Of a stretch of DNA of 26,445 nucleotides, positions 1-10,344 are shown one piece after another (the first letter of the stretch is position 1; every line of letters begins with the position of its first letter). Origin of the DNA: Chara braunii (Eukaryota > Streptophyta > Charophyceae > Charales > Characeae); contig BFEA01000425.1 in the NCBI GenBank assembly GCA_003427395.1, positions 271,355-297,799 of the forward strand. The letters run 5' to 3'. The notes beneath the pieces were generated by a model. The model was not told the origin of the DNA and did no database searches. It worked only from the letters and a program-made list of their open reading frames with translations. The translations under genes and the position numbers were made by a program.

Positions 1-112
1 TTTTTTTTAAACACAGGCAGCCTAATGTCGTATGATCCAGGCACTTTGGCCCGGTTCATACGATGGCTGCTTTTGAATTATAAAAGCCTGAAACCGGGTC
101 CGGCATCCCTCA
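1..112 (-). repeat. Partial 3' module of the left-hand retroposon family
   Basis: Read on the minus strand, the segment contains a phrase close to GGGATGCCGGACCCGGTTTC (about 89-110). It matches the 3' module seen better at 6841-6974 and 11320-11447, and it ends in an A run (T run at 1-8 on the plus strand). This fits an old retroposed copy cut by the window edge. The match is short and diverged. Confidence 0.4.
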
Positions 113-264
113 CATCACGGAAAAGGCTCAACAAAACGAACATAAGAAAAGAGTATGCAAAAATCCTAAGTAAGAAATGCCCGTAACAAAATCCTCCATC
201 CTCTGTTAAACACCAAACCCTACGTATCCGCCCTTAGCTACCTCTTTTCGAATGCTCAGAACCC

Positions 265-545
265 CTAGACTCCCAAACAAAACTCTCTAAAACTATCCAA
301 CACTGTCTTATTCCCTGTCGGGCTCTCCCAGGCCTCACACTCCCACTCGGCTAGGTTACAGAGCAACACGACTCGCCCCAGCTCCAGCCAGCGTCGTCCC
401 AACAGCAACCGTTGGTTATCCCTTGGAATGCCCACCCCAAAGCATCCCCAGATCTCTCTACCAGGCCTCACGCTCCTGCGGTCAGCAGGTTACAGGGCAA
501 CACCCTAGCACCGGCCAGCGTCGTTCTGGCATCAAACAACTGCAG
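265..545 (-). repeat. Inverted copy of the CCTGTAACC modular repeat
   Basis: The reverse complement aligns with 6020-6260 and 10630-10875. It contains, in order, the degenerate phrases CAGAACGACGCTGG, GGTGTTGCCCTGTAACCTGC, GAGGCCTGGTAGAGAGATCTGGGG and GTAAGACAGTGTTGGA. The module GTTGCCCTGTAACC occurs twice in this copy (around 351 and 489 on the plus strand). No protein-coding signal is seen. The stretch between here and 838 holds only a further scrap (about 655-690) of the GGTAATGGCCCCGG phrase that marks the 3' module of the same family. Confidence 0.7.
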
Positions 546-838
546 ATCCATGAATGTACTAGTATAAAACAGCCTAAAGTGAGTTACTAGAAGTCCCCAA
601 AATCCTAAAGCATTCTCAGAACCACCTGTAAACGAACCTTTTTTAAAGGTATCCGTAAGATACCCGGGCTATTACCAGGCTTCGACTTTTTTTTTTTACA
701 AGAACAATGAAATTTTGTGTCCCCCAAAGCTCAGATCAAAGAAGCATTCGGAAAAAAATCACCTGCCTTAGGGCCTTTCAGCAGCCCAAACCTTACCTGC
801 CTCACCCCTATATCCCGCCCAATCTCTGCGTCCTTTTT

Positions 839-975
839 GGCGCAGTCAGGGTTACAGTTTGTAATTGCATTTGGAACTGCGTTTTAGCAGTTTAGTCAGG
901 GCCCGAGTTTCAATTACATTTGAAACTGCGTTTTAGCAGTTTGAAACTCGGGCTGGCTTTTCTAGCAGTTCAGTC
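839..975 (+). repeat. Left terminal inverted repeat of the 0.9-kb element
   Basis: It begins GGCGCAGTCA and pairs with 1611-1748. It carries an internal near-duplication: TGCGTTTTAGCAGTTT occurs twice, at about 878 and 926. Confidence 0.75.
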
Positions 976-1098
976 AGGCACATGGCCGTTTCTTTCTTTC
1001 TTCGTTTTTTTTTTTTTTTTTTTCCGGTCGCGTGCCGTAACGCGTCGTGTCGCTCCGCGGCTGGAAAAAAAAAAAAAAAACCGCCCCATGGTTGGGCC

Positions 1099-1172
1099 AC
1101 GGCCGAGATGTCTCGGCCACACCCCAGACTGGCCACGCCCCAGATTGGCCATGGCCGAGATGTCTCGGCCAC
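1099..1172. repeat. Pair of GGCCGAGA-TG-TCTCGGCC palindromes
   Basis: The 18-bp palindrome GGCCGAGATGTCTCGGCC occurs at 1101-1118 and 1153-1170. The two copies are separated by a CCCCAGANTGGCCA-type tandem. The arms are perfect around a central TG. They lie inside the terminal-inverted-repeat element and resemble in layout, not in sequence, the palindromes of the right half. Confidence 0.8.
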
Positions 1173-1610
1173 AGTCGAGATTCGCAGGTACTACCCTTCA
1201 CAGGCAAACGTGAAGTCTCAAGAGTAGCCTACTCCGAAGAAGTGGGGGGCTCGGGGCAGGGATGGAGCCCAAAAACAGAGAAAAGAAAAAGAAGAAATAA
1301 AAAAGTAAAGAAACGAGGAACTTCGAATCCACCTACTTCGAGAAGGCCCTAACCTCACCAGTGCTTTGAGGAATGTATCTGGCCAGGAAGTGAGGAACAT
1401 GAAACAGGTCGTTTTCCTTTTTTGTTTCTTGTGTGAGGTCCTTGTAGCGCCCTGCCAGCCAGGCAGGGCGGATTCCACACGAGGCAGCTAACTGCCTCGC
1501 TTCATTCAGTTCCAGACACACACTGTAGCATCCTGTATAGGACCGCAATCACAACATAAGGGATGTCTTTTTTTTTTTTTTTTTTAATCTGCTGTTTGTG
1601 GATAGACGAG

Positions 1611-1748
1611 GGCCCTGACTGAACTGCTACCGAAAGGCAGCCCGAGTTTCAACTGCAGTTGAAACTCGGGCAGTTGAAACTCGGGCCCTGAGTAAACTGC
1701 TAAAATGCAATTTCAAATGCAATTACAAACTGCTTTCGTGACTGCGCC
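1611..1748 (-). repeat. Right terminal inverted repeat of the 0.9-kb element
   Basis: The reverse complement begins GGCGCAGTCA and follows the left arm closely through the GGGCCCGAGTTTCAA block. It has an extra CCCGAGTTTCAACTG repeat, so this arm could also fold into its own hairpin. Confidence 0.75.
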
Positions 1749-1774
1749 GTAGTTACCCCTTTTTTTCTTGGGGG

Positions 1775-1960
1775 GGGGACAAAAGCTCCAATCTATTCAT
1801 GGGGAGCATCACGTGCTGAGAACCAGGCTCAGCGTCCCTTTGAAGTACAACTGAGAATATGTAACACATTTGAAATTCCGGGCTCAGCGTCCCTTTGAAG
1901 TACAACTGAGAATATGTAACACATTTGAAATTCCGGGGCCATTACCGGGCTTCGGCTAGG
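1775..1960 (-). repeat. Inverted copy of the retroposon 3' module with internal 55-bp duplication
   Basis: On the minus strand it reads AGCCGAAGCCCGGTAATGGC, then GGGACGCTGAGCC, then CACGTGATGCTCCCC, then AATAGATTGGAGC. This is the same order as the modules at 6841 and 11320. A 55-bp block is present twice in perfect tandem (1826-1880 and 1881-1935), starting GGCTCAGCGTCCC. Confidence 0.8.
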
Positions 1961-2109
1961 AAAACAATCAATCAATTACCTATGAGAAACAACTGCAGTT
2001 CTCAAAAAACTGCCTATGATCTACCCAACCACAATCCAAACCTGGAAACAAAAGATCCTAACTGAAACCTCCTACTGTTAACACCTCCCTTTCAACAAGC
2101 GAAAAAACG

Positions 2110-3010
2110 TTGAGTCCAAGCGTTTAGCCCTCGTACCATAACTCAATTGATCTCATACCCCCCTATGTTAGGGTTACAGAGCAACACAAACTTCCCCATT
2201 ACCGACCAGCTTGGTTCAGACAACAAAGAGTGCCTTCCTCCCTCGACACTCTCGATTAGCCACACGCCCCTAAGTTACAGGGAAAAAAACCCGGCATCAG
2301 CTACGTCAGACAAACTGGTTATGCCTTCCTCCCTCGACATAACTCCACAGACCTCTTGCTCCCCCAGGTTACAGAGCAAAAGCTCCAGCACCGGTCTGCG
2401 TCGCCCCAACTTTGTCCTTCTGGCCTACTTAGTTAGACATACGTCCCTTCCCATGTTGAACCCCCCTTGCTTCCTCCCATCTTTCAGTTCTCACCTTCTC
2501 CTTCCCCTTTGACATTCTATCCACAATCTCCCTGATCATAGGCAGAAACCCATCAGAAAATTTCTTAAGAACTTAGACTAGGAACATACGAGAAAAGTCT
2601 AATTGGCCTAAAAACAGGAAGAGAGGAAAACAAAAACCACCAACAATCCAGCTTTCTCCTTGCACCACCAAGGAAAGACCGTAGCCCAGATGTTCAGTCC
2701 TCCCACCAGAACTCGCTAGGTCTCATACCCCCCTGCTAGGATGACAGGGCAACACCAACTGCCCTTGTACCGACCGAGATGATTTTGACAGTCAGGAAGT
2801 GTCTTCCTCCCTCGACAACTTCCTTAGCTAAAAAAAACCCAAGGTTACGGGGTCACTGCCTCGGCTTCAGCTGTGTTGAGCATGATGGTTATGCCTTCCA
2901 CCCTCGACATAGCTCCAATAGTCTCAAGCTCCACCCCTGGTTACAGAGCACCTACGCTCCAGCACCAACCATTGTCACCACAGCCCGCCCTTCTAATTAG
3001 ACCTACCCCC
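2110..3010. repeat. Two diverged direct copies offset by 570 bp
   Basis: Sequence 2110-2470 matches 2682-3010. Shared landmarks are CTCATACCCCCCT, GAGTGCCTTCCTCCCTCGAC (second copy AAGTGTCTTCCTCCCTCGAC) and TGGTTATGCCTTCC..CCCTCGACAT (ends at 2340 and 2910). Each copy holds several GGTTACAGAGCAACAC-type phrases, the reverse complement of the GTTGCCCTGTAACC module of the left-hand family. The copies therefore belong to that family in minus orientation. No coding sequence is apparent. Confidence 0.7.
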
Positions 3011-4860
3011 TGAACACTAATCCCAACTTTGCCCGCGTACCCACCACACTTGCCTAGCCACCCGAGAACAATCTTCCCCTTCCTGCTATCCGGTGTCCAC
3101 TAAAATTATACTAACAATAATTTCAAAGAATTAAGAAAAATCAAGCACACAAAATCATGAAGAATCACATGAATATTTAAGCGCTCACTATTCCCACAGG
3201 GAGAGAGGAAGAGAGGGAGAAGAACAACCCTCTCTCCCCATGGAACCTTCAGCGCCTATTGAAGTCTCAGATACATATAAAAGGGGTCACAAGAGCCAAT
3301 GGGATTACTCCTCTCCTCAAAAAAATGACCCCCTGTTTGTTTACTGCCTCCGCGGGAAGGCGCCCCCTCACCTCCCCGCCCCAGTTCAAACAGCCCCCAG
3401 GATACCCCTCCTGCTCCCTCAGTCGCATACAATACCCCCTAGAGTATGCCACCCCAGAGCAAAAGGTCCCCCTATCTTCCTGCCCCACCCCCTCCAAGTG
3501 GAACAGCCTCTCAACTCTCACCCTGCTGACATCAGCACCCCTTGTCCTCTCTCCTCAACCGCCATAGTTTATCTGACCCGAAAATCAGCGTGACCCAAAC
3601 AAAGACAAACCCTCAATATCGTCCCTACCCTCTCAAAGGTCACACCACCCACCTTGTGTAACCCTCGCAGAGAGGGACTCCAACCCTAAAGGAGATATCC
3701 ACTCCAACACCTATGACCCAGATCTCACAACATCACAGTTGAGACTCCCTTGCAAGACTAACTACTTGAGTAAAAACTGATTAGCATCGAATTCAGAAAA
3801 TTCATCGAGATAGAGGTAAGATGGGAATAAGAGAAATCGCTCATACTGTCAGATGGTAAATCCAAAGTCACAAAAAACTTTGAATCATGAATTAAGCAAC
3901 AAATTTAGGAAATTCAGGAAACCAATCGTGATGAAGATAGTATTGAAAATACAATTTGATAAGATTTGAGGATCCAATAGGGAACAGAATAGGAAATCAA
4001 TTCTAATGTCCGAACGGACTTACGACTCTGATTTCCAGAACCCAAGTTCAAGAAATCGCTCAGACAGTACATCAAGAATACTAAGTAGAAAAACAAATTG
4101 ACAATCAATTGAGTCAGGAAATACTAAGCAGAAAACGAATCGACACTCAATTGTGTACCAGAGAAACCATAACGCTTATAAAAACAGATCACGAAATCAA
4201 CAAAAAAAATTACGAACTACTGATTGAGATCAACTAAAAATAAAAATTACCATCCAACAAATTACCTTCTAAAAAGTTCTCGTATCAAGAAAAAACAAAC
4301 AGCAACAAAATTAGGCCATGCCTCAAGAATTACTGGAGATCCTGTTGCTACATGAAGTCGCCTTAAAACGCCTGAAGTCTTAGTTCGTGCAATCCATCAC
4401 GTAGCGCCCCACTCTCGCGATCCCATGATCCAGCTGCCCCGCCGCTGTAGAGTCCAAACTCAACCCCAGACTCTTCCTGCGGGAGGAGCACGTTCGCTTC
4501 CCCATAGCGCATGCTAATATAGCCCCTTGGCAAGCCGCACTGACCAGAAGAGATTTGGTAGGACACAATCACATCCCTATCACTGCCCTATGTGATTGCG
4601 TTGTGAGTAACTACGCCAAGCTTGTTGACGCCACCTCACAGAAAGTTCTGTCTCTGCCCAACGAACCGAAGACCACTAAATCAGGAAGAAGGAGAGACGG
4701 AGTAGGAAAGCCAATATAGGAAATCCCCCACCATCAAGCCCCCTCTCGCCCCACCCACCTTTTCCTCGAAACAATCCCCATTCCACACTGTCACAACCAA
4801 CGACTTGCCACTGCCCGACCCCTCCTATCTTGCCTTCACGAAATCTCCAACGCACGCCAT
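3011..4860. other. Stretch without recognised features
   Basis: I see no gene. From 3180 to 3600 the plus strand is C-rich and purine/pyrimidine skewed (GGGAGAGAGGAAGAGAGGGAG near 3200). From 3780 to 4320 it is A-rich, with local echoes of TCAATTG and AATACTAAGCAGAAAACGAAT. From 4340 to 4860 it is of mixed composition, with short open frames but no familiar motif. Confidence 0.5.
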
Positions 4861-4869
4861 CGCACGTCA

Positions 4870-5099
4870 TAGCCGTTTTACACCCATCGTGCTACTTCAC
4901 ATTGCTCGTTCACGCTTCGCGCCGTGCTCGCCTCGCCACGCCGTGCTGCATTGTGCTCTGTGAATCCTGTACCGGACCCGGATGGGGCGCAGCGCTCCTG
5001 CCCGCGCTGTGCCCCCGCCTCCTTTTTTTGGTCGGGAGAGAAATCCCTCCGCCATAATTTTGAGAGAAAAAAAAAGAAAAAAAAAAAGAAAAAGAAAAA
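4870..5099 (+). mobile_element. Possible retroposed sequence with A-rich tail
   Basis: A GC-rich stretch (4890-5060) is followed abruptly by an A-rich tail interrupted by single Gs (5069-5099). That is the layout of a short retroposon or processed transcript inserted on the plus strand. No tRNA-like A/B boxes and no clear flanking direct repeat were found, so the call rests on layout only. Confidence 0.3.
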
Positions 5100-5741
5100 T
5101 GTTGCTGCCACAGAGCTGCATTTAGGGTCTACTCACACTAGCCTAGGCCCTAAGGGCCTTTTCTGGCAAAATAACTAAGATTTGATTGATGGTGGCCAGT
5201 TGCACCAGGCACTGCCGGGGAATTCGAAGTTGCAAGAGAAGCCAACGGGGTATCAAATGTCAGGGGCCAGGGGCCTGGTGGGTGGGTTGCAGGGAAGGGC
5301 ATTTTGCTGCTACCTTTGGAGCATGGTCCCACTAGCAACAGGGACTGGATTAAGATCCTGAAGCTCCTGAATCTGGGCGTGTTTTAGGCAGGGATGATCG
5401 GAAAAGGAGTTCAATCTCGATTTTGTGCATTTGTCCACAAATGCGGCCAAATTAAACCACCAGTACTTGGCCCATACATCAGCCACGGACATTTCTCGTT
5501 AACGCTCCGCGACCGATGGGCTTTGGCCTGCCAGACCGCAATGGTTGGAGGCGCCAGCCAAAAGAAAGTTGAAACGACGCGACGACATCTTGACAAAACT
5601 TGACGCGCAGAGTATATTCAGACTCAGGATCAATAGCCGGACCAAGTGCAGATGGTTTAAGGCGTTCAATCCAATCCTCTTTGCTAATGGGACCTCGGCC
5701 CTGAAGGTGGTAACTTTTGTCTTTTTTTTTCCAGGTAGAGA

Positions 5742-6971
5742 ATTCTGGGGTGGGTCGCGCCACCCTGTAACCTAGCAGTTGGGGTATGAGGCCTGGTAGA
5801 GATTGAGTATTCGGGTTTAGGGCGGAGGTGGATAAGGCTGGGCTGCTGAAATGCACTGAGGCAGGTGGCTTTTGGTCTGAAAGCCTTGGATAATCTTATT
5901 TGGTTTTTTGCTTTTTCTCAAGTAAATTGGTTGTTTTTGTGGTTTTAAGAATGTTTTAGGACTCTGGGAACTCCTAGCAACTCGTCTTAGGTGGCTTTGA
6001 TGCTGTTAAACTTAGTGACTTGCGGCTGTTGGATGCCAGAACGACGCTGGTCGGTGCTGGGGTGTTGCCCTGTAACCTGCTAATGCAGGAGCGTGAGGCC
6101 TGGTAGAGAGATTTGGGGATGCTTTGGGGTGGGCATTCCATGGGACAACCAAGGGTTGCTGCTGGGATGACGCTGGTCGGAGCTGGGGTGACTTGTGTTG
6201 CCCTGTAACCCAGCAGGATGTGGGGGTGTGAGGCTTGGAAAAGTTCAACAGGGAGTAAGATAGTGTTGGAGAGCTTTGAAAGGGTTTGTTAGGGATTTCG
6301 AGGTTTTTGGAGCATTTGTAGAACCTCTGCGGTCTATTCCCATGCTCCCTAAATTACTGCAAGTGTTCTCAGACGTTTTCTCATCCGAAGTCGGGTAATA
6401 GCCCCGATATCTCAAAAAAGAGATCGAGGTGGGGGAGAGAAGGTGATGGTGGGATATCACGCGTCCTACTAGTGAGGGGGCCAGCTAGTAGGATGAGAAT
6501 AAGGTACATCAGCAGCGAAGATGGTGGCTCTGCGACATTAAGTCTTTCCGCAGTGGGATACAGGGGATTAAATGGGGGTGTCTGAGTCGTTTTCTAAATA
6601 ACAAAAAAAAAAGGTGAGCGGGAGAAGTAGATGGTGGGATATCAAGCGTCCTACTAGTGAGAGGGCTAGCTGGTAGGATGGAAATAGGGTACAACAGCAA
6701 GGGAGATGGTGACTCTGCTGCAGTAAGTCTTGCCGGAGTGAGGTAAAGAGGATTGATGGGGGGCTTCTAAGTCGTTTTCTTAATTTTGCCTATTTCTGAA
6801 GTTTGTTGTAGTAATTTCCTAAGTAGCTCTTATTTTTCTTAGCCAAAGTCGGGTAATGGCCCCGGTATCTCAAACTTTCAAAATTCTACTATGTAATTTC
6901 CATATGGGACGTTGGGCCCGGTTCCCAGCACGTGTTGCTCCCCATGAATAGATTGGAGCCTTGTTCCCATT

Positions 6972-6974
<3 letters not shown>
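5742..6974 (+). repeat. Long modular retroposon-like repeat, copy 1
   Basis: It aligns with 10345-11447 over most of its length in the same order. Landmarks are CTGGGGTGGGTCGCGCCACC, CTGAAATGCAC, AGAACGACGCTGG, GTTGCCCTGTAACCTGC, GGGATGCTTTGGGGTGGGCA, ACCTCTGCGGTCTATTCCCA and AAGTGTTCTCAGACGTTTTC. A block starting GATGGTGGGATATCA follows (tandem, about 6450 and 6630), then the 3' module (6841-6974). The internal GTTGCCCTGTAACC phrase recurs several times, so the element is itself built of tandem sub-modules. No reverse transcriptase or other protein is seen. The A-rich end merges into an (AT)35 tract, as expected of a retroposed or slippage-extended tail. Confidence 0.75.

Positions 6975-7044
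<70 letters not shown>
6975..7044. repeat. (AT)35 microsatellite
   Basis: Seventy bases of uninterrupted AT directly follow the CATTAAA end of the repeat copy. In the second copy this position is a plain A run (11448-11460). Confidence 0.97.
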
Positions 7045-7046
<2 letters not shown>

Positions 7047-7869
7047 TATGAAAGGAAATTCGAAACGAACTCTGTTGAAAAAGAAAAAATAATGTTGAAG
7101 GATTTGAGCCTCGCACTGTGTGACCAGGGGTCTGGTCCCACCTATAGCGTTGAGTTTTTTCAACGGTGAGCATTCTATCACGTGTGGCATGGTGGGACGG
7201 AGCTCTGCTGTTGATGCATTGCGAATCTAATGGTACAAAAATACAGGAGAATAACCTATTAGATTTAGTTGTTTTGTAGACATTTTCTTTGACGTGAAAT
7301 CCGTTTTGTAGTATCCTTTGGCCCTAGGCTTTTGGTTTGGGCGGAAAACCATTTTACATTGAGAAAACTACCCTACCGAGGGTAGGGTACATTTCTCAAT
7401 TGCAACGCCTTTCCTTTTTTTTTGTTTTTTAAGACATCATTTTTTTTTTTTAAAGCCCAGGTTGTTGTAGAGGCTGGATTATAGACATATGACAGATTCA
7501 CCTTCAACCCTTGACCATGTGGTAGAGGCCCCCTAATCCTATGGGACTCCCTCCCAACCTCCCACTTTCGTAATTTCTCCTGGTGCACTCTTACTCCCAC
7601 TATCCTACCTTAGTGTCTACCACTTAGGATCATCACCCTCCAACCTGGGGGTGAACTGACCGAACCGTGGTTGTAGGTATGAGAGCTTAGCAGAGTCCCA
7701 TATACCCCACTCAGCCCCGATCGAAGCATAGTTGAGCGAGCTTTGTGGCCCAGGTACTTCAGATGCTAGGTACAGACGTTTCACTATAAGGCCCATAGGC
7801 GGACCTTATTTTTGGGTTCCTATCATTGTGTACTCAACTGTTGTTACTGTTGTTTATTGTTAGGTTGTT

Positions 7870-7976
7870 CGCAGTGCACACTAATGTCATTATTGTCGTT
7901 GGTTGTGAGCCATTTTTTGTATGATGTCATTTTTTGCAAAGACGCAGTGCACACTGATGTCATTATTGTCGTTGGG
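7870..7976 (+). repeat. Direct repeat with 74-bp period
   Basis: The block CGCAGTGCACACTRATGTCA plus TTATTGTCGTTGG occurs at 7870-7902 and 7944-7976 with one difference. It flanks a T-rich spacer. Confidence 0.8.
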
Positions 7977-8089
7977 AAGCAAGTAATCTACCCTACTGGC
8001 CATAGCCCCCTACTAAGTCGCATCTCCTCAACTGTTCACGTTATAAGTCTATGACCCTTCTACTTAACCCCTCCCCTGCGTAGTGCAAC

Positions 8090-8560
8090 AGAAAAATTTT
8101 CCAAAATTAAATAATCATTCTATAGTAAAATTACATTCTATATTTTAAATTTTCATTCCATCTTAAAAAATGTCATTCCAATTTTAAAATTTTCCTTCTT
8201 ACTTGAAAACTTTCATTCCAAGAATGGGGTATCCCTATTTGAACTGCATGCTAGAGATGGAATGAAAGTCTGGATGAGTTCATGAAATATTTTAATTAGA
8301 CTGTCATTCTAAGTAAAGATTTTCAGTCATAAATAGGTTAATCCAATTTAAATTAGAAGATATTTGTTGTGGTAGAATGAAAGTTTAATTAAAACATTTC
8401 ATAAACTCGTCCAGACTTTCATTCCATCTTGAACAAATAATGTAGTTGGAAGGAAAAACTCATATTTAGACTGAAAGTTATCAAATAAAACTGGAAATTT
8501 TAGAATTGGACAAATATTGAAATGAAATTTTTATTTTTAGAATGTTTTTTTCAACTTTCA
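8090..8560. mobile_element. A/T-rich imperfect palindrome (MITE-like)
   Basis: Arms 8255-8297 and 8387-8429 are 43-nt inverted copies with three mismatches, around an 89-nt spacer. They begin AGATGGAATGAAAGTCTGGA on the left and end in the reverse complement on the right. On both sides degenerate TTTTCATTCCA-type repeats continue in opposite orientation, which suggests the whole segment is one long diverged hairpin. There is no coding capacity. Its transcript would fold as a long stem. Confidence 0.6.
8255..8429. repeat. 43-nt inverted repeat pair
   Basis: Left arm 8255-8297 and right arm 8387-8429 pair with three mismatches. This is the best-preserved part of the A/T-rich hairpin element. 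Confidence 0.85.
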
Positions 8561-9177
8561 TTTCTCGTGGGAATTTTTCTGTTGTGGTTGACCCCCCCAA
8601 GATCCCCAACTACAACGGTGTCCCACCTGATTCGTCCCCCCCCCAACCTAACCGACCATAACCCCCTACTAAGTCTCATCTCCTCAACCGTTCGCGTTAT
8701 AAGTCTACGGTCCTCCTACGTAACCCCTCATTGCCTAGTGGATGACCCCTCAAAGATCTCCAACACGTGATCCCCCTTGATTCGTCCGCCCTGCGACTCT
8801 ACCCTCTTACCTAGCAGAGCCGTAAGGTTATCAATACCCTTGCAGACATCCCACAACATGAATGAATACATTACCTCATCCAATCTTCTATCAAACCTAC
8901 TTAGCTACTGTGGAAACTGAACGATTTGTACGCAGTATCGGACTGGAAGGCAAATGAACAATCATCGTCAAGTATGCACTGACAATCCCACAAAGAACCA
9001 CTAGAACCAAGAGCATCAGACAAACATCCCACAACCCAAAACCAACATACAACAACCATGGACTTGCCCCTGGGTGGTGCGCAAGCAGCGTCTGTAATAA
9101 CTTACCTGCATCAGCCCAGGGGAGTGTGTCCAACCGTGCGTCATTCTAACTCCCTGCCGGTGTCCATGCGCAAGGCT

Positions 9178-9252
9178 GCGGAGTTTTGAACCCGCAATCT
9201 CATACCACAATACGCATTTCCAACCGATGCTCTAACCACTGAGCTATTACAT
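9178..9252 (-). repeat. tRNA-derived SINE head or pseudo-tRNA
   Basis: On the minus strand there is a near-canonical A box, TAGCTCAGTGGTTAGAG (9246-9230), and a B box, GGGTTCAAAACTC (9193-9181). These are the internal RNA polymerase III promoter elements of tRNA genes. The boxes are about 9 nt farther apart than in a class I tRNA. The anticodon stem and the 3' side of the T arm do not pair well, so I do not call a functional tRNA. A tRNA-derived SINE whose body runs below 9178 fits better. Confidence 0.65.
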
Positions 9253-9449
9253 CCTGAAACAGAGGAACTCTGACAGTTGTATTTGACTCTCTTACATCAA
9301 ACTCGTTTCCTTTTTTGGACAATGAATATATTTGGTCATCCACGTTGTCCCTGTCTATTTTACAAATGGTGACCTCTTGTCCCCTCAGCACAGAGAGCAT
9401 CCCTTTTTCATGGGGACATTCACTCCGACTACTCCACACACGCTTCATT

Positions 9450-9880
9450 TATTTGAGTTACGTTATCAAAAATAAGGAGAAAATATGTTTCTAGCGTTTT
9501 TTTTCTAGTTTTTTAATTTCTTGTTTCGAGTTTATTAATGTCGACTTGGTGTCACACTATTAAGGTTTCTAAACTCAACAACGGTAGGTGAGTGACTTTC
9601 TCAAATTTGAAATCTCGCGATCTGTTCCAAACTTCGTTCGCATGTCTCATTAAAAATTCTTAAAAATTCTTACACTGAAATCCGAAATTATAATCTCCTA
9701 TAATTCCCTATTTCGTATAACTTTTTTCCTAATTTTTGTGTTCAGAGTATTGAAATTCGAATTTCAAATTTCTAAAAAATTCTTCTACAATTCTTACTTC
9801 TGATTTTTACGTCATAATTTTGCCTTCTATTTTTGAATTCGAAATAACGTGTATCTGAGTTTATGCTGGTTGTAGTGGGT
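9450..9880. other. A/T-rich spacer
   Basis: T- and A-rich sequence with short local repeats (TTAAAAATTC twice at about 9650, AATTCGAATTTC). No gene or known element is seen. Confidence 0.5.
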
Positions 9881-9899
9881 TGTTTTGGTGGTGATGGTT

Positions 9900-10330
9900 G
9901 GAGATACCGCGCTCTGCGGCGAAGGGGCTAGCTTGTAGGGCGGGAATAGGGTACAACAACGGTGGAGATGGTGACTCAACCGCAGTAAGTCTTGTCGGAA
10001 TAGGGCTGGGAATGAATTATGTTGGTTGATTGCAATCAGTGCCTGGAGGAGCTGCACGATGGGAACCACAACTATGGTGAGGATTGGTGGCTTGTTTGTT
10101 ATATGCTGACGTCCATTGGTCCCAGTGGTCTGCGAATGAACGAGGCCAGAACGACGCTGATTGGTGTTGGGGATTGGTAGCGTTGCCCTGTAACTCGAGC
10201 TGTACGGGGGCATGAAACCTGGTAGAGAGATCTGGGGAGTCGTCGAGGGTGGAAGGCGCTCTACTATCTGTTGGTGGGCTGATACCTAGTCAACGCGGGC
10301 CGGAGCCGAGGCGGGTCGCTCTGCCCTGTA
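9900..10330 (+). repeat. Shuffled modules of the left-hand repeat family
   Basis: Sub-modules occur in a different order from the long copies: first the GGGCTAGCTTGTAGGGCGGG to GCAGTAAGTCTTGTCGG block (9925-9995), then AGAACGACGCTGATTGGTG with GTTGCCCTGTAACTCG (10148-10200), then GCTCTGCCCTGTAGCCTAGT (10318-10337). A minus-strand open frame of 128 codons crosses it, but its sequence is explained by these repeats. Confidence 0.6.
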
Positions 10331-10344
10331 GCCTAGTAGGTGAG

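Larger units (their letters stand above)
839..1748. mobile_element. Non-autonomous element with about 140-bp terminal inverted repeats
   Basis: The left end (839-975) and right end (1611-1748) are inverted copies of each other. Both begin with GGCGCAGTCA and share CAGTTTGTAATTGCATTTG, TTTTAGCAGTTTA, TCAGGGCCCGAGTTTCAA and TAGCAGTTCAGTCAGG in the same order. Inside each arm the sequence folds again around GAAACTCGGG. The interior is about 635 bp, with a T19 run and an A16 run 41 nt apart and no transposase. I see no clear target-site duplication: the left flank ends in GTCCTTTTT and the right flank starts GTAGTTACC. The structure suggests a MITE or foldback element of unknown superfamily. Confidence 0.75.
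7985..8790 (+). repeat. Diverged direct repeats flanking an A/T-rich hairpin element
   Basis: CCCCCTACTAAGTC-CATCTCCTCAAC-GTTATAAGTCTA-TAACCCCTC lies at about 8006-8072 and again at about 8671-8740. A second block, AAGAT(C/T)(C/T)CCAAC to TGATTCGTCC, occurs at 8598 and 8752. These look like units of an old C-rich tandem repeat into which the A/T-rich segment 8090-8560 was inserted. Confidence 0.65.

Noticed and set aside
933-1352. Several open frames across 0.9-1.35 kb
   Set aside because: Consist of homopolymer Phe/Lys runs and the palindromic tandem inside the inverted-repeat element.
2147-2512. 121-codon plus-strand open frame
   Set aside because: Falls within one copy of the 570-bp-offset repeat; the second copy does not keep the frame.
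6878-7173. Open frames encoding Ile-Tyr repeats
   Set aside because: Produced by the (AT)35 microsatellite.
7081-7190. tRNA-like segment on the minus strand (GAGGCTCAAATCC and a six-base stem)
   Set aside because: No acceptable A box and no cloverleaf; the B-box-like phrase alone is not enough.
9178-9252. Functional tRNA gene
   Set aside because: A and B boxes are good, but the anticodon and T stems do not pair and the spacing is too long. Called SINE-derived.
9827-10213. 128-codon minus-strand open frame
   Set aside because: Sequence is made of the non-coding modular repeats found elsewhere in the window in other frames.
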